Of a stretch of DNA of 64,000 nucleotides, positions 57,843-64,000 are shown piece after piece (the first letter of the stretch is position 1; each line of letters starts with the position of its first letter). Made by a program: the position numbers and the translations under genes. Below the pieces are notes generated by a model that was not told where the DNA came from, searched no databases, and saw only the letters and a program-made list of their open reading frames with translations. The DNA lies in contig JAZKJV010010539.1 in NCBI GenBank assembly GCA_037367405.1, forward strand, positions 248,001 through 312,000, in the 5' to 3' direction. This DNA comes from Ottelia alismoides. Its lineage: Eukaryota > Streptophyta > Magnoliopsida > Alismatales > Hydrocharitaceae.

Positions 57843-58150
57843 TCAAGCTTCTTTCCTATTAATCTGGAAGTTCTTCTCAGATACAAGGAAATGGTTCAGT
57901 TCCAGAGCTAAAGATCGTAGTTCTCGAACGAGCAATCGAAAAGATTCTGGAGCATCCTCAGGGCTAGGTATTGTTCCTCCAAAATAGTAGTACCAAGTAC
58001 TTCTTGGCGAGCTCTAATATGACCAGATTTATAAGTAAGCATCACTTGTAAAATATGAGCAACACCAAATCCCTCTAAAGCCCAAACTTTCATTTCTCCC
58101 ACTCTTTGCCCCCTTGCTTGGCCCTTCCTCTGAGGGGTTGTCGTGTAGAT
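57843..58150 (-). pseudogene. rpoB: rpoB (plastid RNA polymerase beta) 3' end, nuclear copy
   Basis: On minus: [11 protein letters not shown], then shifted [35 protein letters not shown], and [20 protein letters not shown] with stop at 57843-57845. One or two frameshifts relative to the plastid gene are visible. The spacer to rpoC1 is only a few bases here. Confidence 0.92.
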
Positions 58151-58186
58151 CGGCTACCGACTTCCCTGTCATTGCAGGTCACCAGA

Positions 58187-58328
58187 ACAATCCCTCTCTG
58201 GTAATGATGGATGAGGCAGCCCACCCGGGCAATCCCTCTCTGGTAATGATGGATGAGGCAGCCCACCCGAGCAATCCCTCTCTGGTAATGATAGATGAGG
58301 CAGCCCACCAGGGCAATCCCTCTCTGTT
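58187..58328 (+). repeat. 42-bp minisatellite, about 3.4 copies
   Basis: The unit AATCCCTCTCTGGTAATGAT plus GGATGAGGCAGCCCACCCGGGC is an exact multiple of three, so the plus frame reads NPSLVMMDEAAHPG repeats in an open frame (58114-58461). It lies next to the plastid junction, possibly within LINE sequence. Confidence 0.85.
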
Positions 58329-58869
58329 GATGGTGAGGCCGAGTGGAGCAACACCATTCTTGGCCCTTTTTCCAGGAGTCATGAAGCCACTGCATGATTT
58401 GTTGGATTTGCCTCCAGATCCTTGTGTGTTGACAGATTCAATTCAGGGAGTGCTCAATTGACTAGATTAGATGGACAGCCACTTGCCCTCAGATACAAAT
58501 GGGGTTGCTGATTGCATGATGGTGATGACGGATTGCAGGACAGACATATGTGTCAACACTTTTGAATCTGGGTGAGGGTGATTCATGGGTGCTACCTTTC
58601 AGGTTACGAGTGAGAGATTCATCTGTCCTTATTTGTTTCATCTCGTTTGTTGTTGATTGGTGTGTATAACTCGGGCAGCTCGAGGCAACGAAGTCGCAGG
58701 CCAGTCTCCAAATTTTTGCAATGGCAGTGCAAGGCCCTAATGGAGTGCAGGGAATGATTTGCTGACCAGGTTGATTAGGCCAATTTATGGAGTATTGTCC
58801 AGTCTATACGCCCATCTTGAAGCAATGTCCTCTTCAACCATGTCATGAAGAGGTGTTTGCGTGATGCTT

Positions 58870-59705
58870 CCAGATGTGATGCCCTCATTGCGGCCGGTTT
58901 TAGGAGATGGTAAAGGTTTTCGGTTTTGGAAGGATAACTAGAAAGAGGAGGGAATGTTTTGTGACTTGTATCCTAAGCTCTTTGCTTTGGCGCAGGACAA
59001 GGAGGCCACGGTGGCTAAAATTTGGGCAGGGAGCTCTTGGACTCATGTCTTTAAGGCAAAGTTATCGGATCAATGGGTGGAGGACTTCTTGTGCCTCTTA
59101 ACCAAGCTTGCAAGGATGGAAAACCCATCTGATGGGAGAGATTCATGGTGCTGGAGAGATGGGATGTTCTTGGTTAAGAAGGCTTATGGTGTTGTTTCTG
59201 CTCCTTTGGTAGCAAAAACAGAGGTTGAACGAGATTGTGCTAGGATCTGGACCTGGGAGATCCTGTTAGGATACGGATCTTTTTGTGGCAACTGAGAAGA
59301 GGGAAGGTTCTGACCGGTTGCTAAGAGGGCTAGATTTTTTCCGAGGGTAGGACATGCAATAGATGTGACGAAGCAGTGGAAGGCATTGACCACCTTTTCT
59401 AGGGAGGCGTGGAGGACTGCGGATTTTCCTGGCATACAGTGGGATGATGTGGATGCTTTCTGGTTTTATTTTGGGGATTAATTGGTTGGGTCAATGAAAG
59501 GTAGAAGAAAGACTTTTGCGCATCTTTGGGTCACCTGGCTGGCTAGAAATTGTGGTGTATTTCAACGGGGAACTTTTATTGTAAGAATGGTGTTGAGCAT
59601 GCCAAACATCCGATAGATGTTTGACACTTGTAAATATGATTTTTCTAATTAATATATATTTTTTGGATGGATCTCTAAAGGAAGTCCATCCCATCGTTTC
59701 TCAAA
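58870..59705 (+). pseudogene. LINE 3' fragment (zf-RVT region and tail)
   Basis: The plus frame reads LGDGKGFRFWKDN, then the stretch 58954-59295 (MFCDLYPKLFALAQDKEA, DQWVEDFLCLLTKLARMENP, MFLVKKAYGV), the C-terminal region of plant LINE ORF2. It is followed by stops and an A-rich end near 59700. It parallels residues about 600 to the end of the copy at 59915. Confidence 0.75.
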
Positions 59706-59914
59706 GAAATGTGGGATATCCCCGAGCGAGGCGATGTTTTTTGGAAGGTTGGGTTCCCAAGTGGAGCTGAATGGGCATCGGAGGGTGAGGGCTTGGATTT
59801 TGTTTTTTAGGCGGCAGACATAGGTTGTTAGTGGAAGGACTCGTGGGAGAGACTTTTATATGACCGATGTTCAGGCTGATGAAAGAGTGAGGAAGAGTTC
59901 TCAGTGCTCAGAAG

Positions 59915-62461
59915 ATGGTTGCAAGAACTACTGGGGTGGGGCTATCATTAAAGGGATGGCACCATGACCTCAAATTTCAACGAAATTCAGTTGAATTTCT
60001 ATCGAATATCGATATCCAGTCGAAATCAAAATTCGATCGAAATGACCGAAATGACCAAAATATGGGGGTCCTAGTACAAAAAATGACCGAAATTCCACCG
60101 AAATTCTGTTTTGGTCAATACCGAAATGGTGACCGAAACCGACTTTTAGGGCCTTGGATGGCACTAAGAAGGTTCTATATGACTGGTAATGAAGGGTACG
60201 AGAGTGGGGCTATAACAGAGGTATGGATAAAGAATAATGACTCGTTTATTTATGAATTTCTAGGGCTCTCTTTTATAAAGAAGAGAAAACGGATTCCCAG
60301 TTTGTTTTATAGGGAATTTTGGGAGGTGGTTAAGAGTGATGTGATGGAGGTGTTGGTGGAGTTTCAAGAAGGGAATAGAGGGTTTGAAAGATTGAATAAG
60401 GCACTCATTTTTCTGCTACCCAAGAGAAGTACCCCGACCAGAGTGGAGGATTTCAGGCCCATTGCGCTATCAAATGCTATATATTTATTGGTTTCTAAGA
60501 TTTTGGCGAACCGGCTGAAGACGGTGCTGCATGGGATCATCTCGCCTGAGCAGTCTGCATTTATTCCAGGGAGAGCAATGGCTGATGGATTGGTTATGGC
60601 ATCGGAGATTGTATCAGAATGGAAGAGGCGGGGGGCTAAAGGAGTGCTCTGGAAGGTGGATTTTTCCAAGGCATATGATTGTGTGGATTGGAGATTCTTG
60701 TGGGCATCGCTGGAGAGAAGGGGATTCCCTAGGGCATGGATTTCCTGGATCAAGCGTTGTGTCACAACTACTTCTCATACTGTGTTGGTCAACGGACGAC
60801 CGGAAGGGGGATTCTTTCAGCCACAACGGGGAATCAGGCAGGGCTGCCCGTTGGCTCCCCTCCTCTTTGTGTTAGTAGTTGACGCTCTTGCGGTGCTTAT
60901 GGGATTGGCAGTGTCTAACAATTGGTGTTCAGGGTTCTCAAAGGAAGAGCTTTCCATCCCTATTCTTCAGTACGCCGATGATACTATCTTATTCATGGGG
61001 GCCGAGCCGGAGAAGATTAGACGAGCCTCTTTCATCATGGACATCTTTGGGGATGTATCTGGTTTGCAGGTTAATAGAGACAAGTCTGTGGTGGTTCCTT
61101 TCGGTCTTTCGGAGATGGAGCAACGGAACGTGTCAGAGATGCTGGGATGCTCGACTTCGACCTTACCGATTACTTACTTGGGGCTTCCTCTTGTGGCGGG
61201 AAGGCCGAAGGCGGGTGACTGGAGGATTTTGTTGGAAAGATTGGAAGCAAGGCTGGCGGGGTGGAAGGCGACTTTGCTCTCTAAGGGGGGAAAGCTGATA
61301 TTATTGAAACATGTTCTTTCCGCAATCCCCATCTTCTTTTGCTCCACGAGATCATTGACTGCAGGGGTTCGAAATAAGATTGAGGTGTTGATGAGAAGAT
61401 TCTTTTGGACGGATGGTCGACAGAGCAAGAAAGGCATTCACCTCGTAGATTGGGCCAAGGTGACGACCTCGAAACAGAAGGGTGGACTGGGAGTGTTGCG
61501 GGTGGGGGAGATGAATAAGGCTTTTATGGCAAAATGGGTGGTGCGGCTACGGGGCAAGTCAGACGATTTGGTCTGTCGGTTGCTGAGAAAGATATATGGG
61601 GTAAATGTATCACTAGAGGTAGCTCCGGGTCGATTATCGTCGTCGCTATGGAAGGGGATTACTGCAGTTGTGCCAGATATTTCATCCAAGTTACGACCAG
61701 TGCTCGGGGACGGAGCGGGTTTCCGCTTTTGGTTGGATGATTGGACGGGTGATGGAAAATTGGGAGAGAAATACCCGCGTCTAATGAGATTGGCGAGCGA
61801 CAACACAGTTTTGGTGCGGCAGGTGTGGAACAATGGAACGTGGTCTCCGATCGTCTCTTCGGCTTTATCTGATCAGCGGGTGGAGGATTTCCTGGCGCTT
61901 CAGACTGAGCTGTTGCAGAGCATGGGGCCATCCACGGGCAGGGATCATTTGGTGTGGGGAGATGGAAAATTTACGGTTAAGAGCGCGTATCGATTTCTAG
62001 TGGACGATGGGGTAGCTGAGGAAGATGAGTTGAGGGTCGACACAAGGATGATTTGGACGTGTAAAGTGCCGAATCGGATCAAGGTATTCCTATGGTTGTT
62101 TAGGCTGGGGAGAACTCTCTCGAAGGATCGTCGGGGTATTTTGTTGGGCGTGGAGGATGTGTTTTGTGACCGATGCGGTGTGGCTATGGAGGACGCGGAC
62201 CACTTGTTCTTTGTGTGTCAGTACTCTGCAGAGGTATGGGACAGGGCCAATATTGCGTGGCTACAGATTCGGGATTGCGCAACTTTCTGGAGGAATATGA
62301 GATCGGTTTGCGGCGTTGGGCATGAGGACAGCTCCTTTCCATTTACTATACTGTGGTCCATTTGGCGTGCGAGGAATGAACTCATCTTCAGGGGGCAAAG
62401 ATTCTACTCCGAGAATGTGATGGAACATTGTAGGGTGTTGTGTGCGTCTTGGCAAATGTAG
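59915..62461 (+). CDS. LINE (L1-type) ORF2, 5' truncated, open reading frame of 848 aa
   Basis: Non-LTR reverse transcriptase. RT motifs are RPIALSNAIYLLVSKILANR (about 172-195), SPEQSAFIPGRAM, motif A KVDFSKAYDCVDW, GIRQGCPLAPLLF, and the catalytic YADD at 353-356, then VTTSKQKGGLGVL. The C-terminal zf-RVT part shows FTVKSAYRFLVD, KVPNRIKVFLWLF and CDRCGVAMEDADHL. The endonuclease domain is missing. Residues about 17-81 are encoded by an inserted hAT MITE that happens to keep a frame open, so the annotated ATG is not the original start. An A-tail (CTCAAAAAAAAA) near 62550 marks the 3' end. It probably cannot move by itself. Confidence 0.88.
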   Translation: MVARTTGVGLSLKGWHHDLKFQRNSVEFLSNIDIQSKSKFDRNDRNDQNMGVLVQKMTEIPPKFCFGQYRNGDRNRLLGPWMALRRFYMTGNEGYESGAITEVWIKNNDSFIYEFLGLSFIKKRKRIPSLFYREFWEVVKSDVMEVLVEFQEGNRGFERLNKALIFLLPKRSTPTRVEDFRPIALSNAIYLLVSKILANRLKTVLHGIISPEQSAFIPGRAMADGLVMASEIVSEWKRRGAKGVLWKVDFSKAYDCVDWRFLWASLERRGFPRAWISWIKRCVTTTSHTVLVNGRPEGGFFQPQRGIRQGCPLAPLLFVLVVDALAVLMGLAVSNNWCSGFSKEELSIPILQYADDTILFMGAEPEKIRRASFIMDIFGDVSGLQVNRDKSVVVPFGLSEMEQRNVSEMLGCSTSTLPITYLGLPLVAGRPKAGDWRILLERLEARLAGWKATLLSKGGKLILLKHVLSAIPIFFCSTRSLTAGVRNKIEVLMRRFFWTDGRQSKKGIHLVDWAKVTTSKQKGGLGVLRVGEMNKAFMAKWVVRLRGKSDDLVCRLLRKIYGVNVSLEVAPGRLSSSLWKGITAVVPDISSKLRPVLGDGAGFRFWLDDWTGDGKLGEKYPRLMRLASDNTVLVRQVWNNGTWSPIVSSALSDQRVEDFLALQTELLQSMGPSTGRDHLVWGDGKFTVKSAYRFLVDDGVAEEDELRVDTRMIWTCKVPNRIKVFLWLFRLGRTLSKDRRGILLGVEDVFCDRCGVAMEDADHLFFVCQYSAEVWDRANIAWLQIRDCATFWRNMRSVCGVGHEDSSFPFTILWSIWRARNELIFRGQRFYSENVMEHCRVLCASWQM
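59963..60156. mobile_element. hAT MITE inside the LINE, 194 bp
   Basis: The ends are CATGACCTCAAATTTC and, in reverse, CAAGGCCCTAAAAGTC, flanked on both sides by GATGGCAC (59955-59962 and 60157-60164, exact). The interior is rich in CGAAAT and ACCGAAA words. The insertion plus duplication is 202 bp, so the original LINE frame is shifted. Confidence 0.85.
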
Positions 62462-62601
62462 TATGATGTAATATTATTTTAGATTTTAATTATATATATA
62501 TATATACTTTGAGGTGGCTCCCTGGCTGGGAGGTCACCCTTTTAACTCTCAAAAAAAAATATATCTCTATACAAGAGGGATAGCATGAGTGTATGTGTGT
62601 G
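62462..62601 (+). other. LINE 3' UTR and A-tail
   Basis: It includes a (TA)n run at about 62491-62505 and GGCTCCCTGGCTGGGAGG, then CTCAAAAAAAAA. Confidence 0.6.
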
Positions 62602-63032
62602 CAATGTTCAGGAATGCGTTATGCGGTATTCAGTGGGAGGGGTCATTGCATAAAGAGTATGCGACATGCAAGAGAGTATGCAAGGAGTACGTGGTTCGGT
62701 ATTTTTTATTATTAAAAAATATATAAATAAATATTTAATGTTATGTTAATATCCTCGGTCGGGAGAGTATGCAGGAAGTATGCAGTTTTATGCGGGGAGT
62801 ATGCAGTTTTATGTGGTTTTATGTTATTACGTAGGAGGGGTTATTTGAGTTTAGGTTAAATAAAAAAATATTAGAAAAAGCGACCGCGTAGGAAGCTGCA
62901 TAGGGGGTGTACTCGATCGAGTATACGGGTCAACCCACATACATGGTTGTTTCATTATACTTGGTACAGCAAGGCTACCGAGTACGAGTATGCAGCCGAG
63001 TATGCAGTGTACTCGACCGCTTTCATGAACAC
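62602..63032. mobile_element. Probable hAT MITE with ATGCGG/GTATGC repeats
   Basis: The left end is CAATGTTCAGGAATGCG and the right end in reverse is CATAGTGTTCATGAAAGCG. TGTGTG-like 8-mers flank it (partly simple sequence, so weak). The interior repeats GAGTATGCA many times and includes the palindrome TACTCGATCGAGTA. Confidence 0.5.
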
Positions 63033-63327
63033 TATGTGTGTGGAGGGTCCAAGTGAGTCGTCGAGCTCAAGGGAGGTGGCAGAACTACTAGAGACCTCTT
63101 CCCTACATCTAGTTATGGCAGAGAAAGTCGGGATAGATTGGGTTGGGGTTCCTTATAATTTGTCCTAATAATGATAAAGACGCTTCCTTAGAATGTACAG
63201 TGCTTATTCAATCTTAAGAGGGGGTGATGGTGGGTTTATAACTCAACAAGTTGTTGTCCGATGTAGTCTTTTTGCACGATACTTTAGGGGAGAGTTGGGA
63301 TCTGAGTATCCAAAGTAGTGTGAGGAT

Positions 63328-63406
63328 GGGATTGACAGAGTTCACAGTAGTGGCTTTGCAAGGTAGACGGGATTGACAGAGTTCACAGTAGTGGCTTTGC
63401 AAGGTG
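63328..63406. repeat. 41-bp tandem duplication
   Basis: GGGATTGACAGAGTTCACAG plus TAGTGGCTTTGCAAGGT occurs at 63328 and again at 63369. Confidence 0.85.
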
Positions 63407-63549
63407 GGTATGGACGCTTGCATGTTGGTTGGAATGAGGATGTATTTGATTTTCTAAACATTTTGGAGAACATGTCCTCATCCATCTTGCCGAGGAGGGC
63501 ATATGATTTCCCCTTTCTTGCAATAAGAGTGTACGGGTCGATGAATGCA

Positions 63550-64000
63550 ACATTGCAAGAGTTGTTGGCTAGATATAAGCGGAGAAATTGGCGTCACTTT
63601 ATTGGTAGGGACTGGCTTGGAGGCATTGAGGACGGGATTGGGGATCTACGGAATCCTAGAGCTCAATCGAGGAGATCAATTAGAGATTTTAGGTGCTTCC
63701 AATTACAACTAATACTTCATGGAGCTAAGCTTTGATATCTCAACTGGATAGATTTCTCCTCTCTTTTGAGGAGTTATCGCAGTTCCATATGTCTTCCCTG
63801 AGTAGCATAGTTAGGCAGTAGGCCCGTGTTAGATGACATGTCGGTATTGTGGGAGTCAGGAGAGTAAATGTGTCGCTCATCTAATTTCAAATTTAAGAGA
63901 TGGAAGGCAGTAGATTTATAAAGGAAATGTGCATGTTACAAGAAGATAATCCTCAATGCGACTCGCATGGGACAGGACAATCAAGTGATAACCACAAGTT
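63550..64000 (+). pseudogene. LINE ORF2 endonuclease fragment, running off the window
   Basis: Broken plus frames read RRSIRDFRCF and, near 63738-63810, SQLDRFLLSFEELSQFHMSS. This matches the conserved end of the plant LINE endonuclease (SRLDRFLLS...W). Further on SNFKFKRWKAVDL resembles the stretch after it. Stops separate the parts. Confidence 0.6.

Larger units (their letters stand above)
56621..58150 (-). other. Nuclear copy of plastid DNA (NUPT), rpoB-rpoC1 region
   Basis: About 1.5 kb collinear with the chloroplast rpoB-rpoC1 operon: end of rpoB, a short spacer, rpoC1 exon 1, its group II intron and the first codons of exon 2 (FSFARPITKKP). Left and right of it the sequence is nuclear. 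Small deletions and frameshifts show it is not the live plastid copy. Confidence 0.93.

Noticed and set aside
56621..58150. The window as chloroplast genome
   Set aside because: Only 1.5 kb is plastid-like and it carries deletions and frameshifts. The flanks are nuclear exons and LINEs.

Overview
The window is nuclear DNA of a flowering plant. It holds spliced nuclear genes for chloroplast photosystem I proteins, an NB-ARC/LRR resistance gene, plant-type Ty1/copia, Ty3/gypsy, LINE, RTE and hAT elements, several MITEs, and a piece of plastid DNA copied into the nucleus. LHCA3 and the resistance gene look monocot-like to me, but I cannot name the species.

Five cellular genes are visible, all on the minus strand. 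From left to right they are: the 5' part of LHCA3 (cut by the window start); a CRM-domain RNA-binding protein gene (3343-25013); a CC-NB-LRR gene (41535-44318); PSAG (51057-51500); and the 3' six exons of a conserved plant WD40 gene (53677-56255). They are independent transcription units, not an operon.

The CRM gene is the most striking locus. Exons 1-3 lie at 22427-25013. The last exon is at 3343-3495, separated by an intron of about 18.9 kb in which both splice sites keep phase 0. That intron is a stack of nested elements. A copia element (copia C) is split inside its RNase H by a second copia (copia A). Copia A is split by a 4,215-bp hAT element with a perfect 8-bp target duplication, and also by a 491-bp hAT MITE whose terminal repeat matches the hAT end at 17 of 18 bases. 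The intron also carries LINE, RTE and LTR-element remnants.

From 26 to 33 kb are an internally deleted copia (copia D), an LTR remnant and MITEs. From 33.3 to 39.1 kb, a foldback element with a 9-bp target duplication has been opened by a young copia (copia B) with identical 165-bp LTRs and a 5-bp target duplication. From 40 to 51 kb, the resistance gene and PSAG sit among at least three dispersed foldback elements built round a CCGCTCGATC / GATCGAGCGG palindrome, plus copia gag and gypsy RT remnants.

Upstream of the visible WD40 exons, 56621-58150 is plastid DNA (end of rpoB, rpoC1 exon 1, its whole group II intron, start of exon 2). LINE copies follow it to the end of the window. The missing 5' WD40 exons would therefore have to lie beyond 64 kb, across another transposon-filled intron, or be lost.
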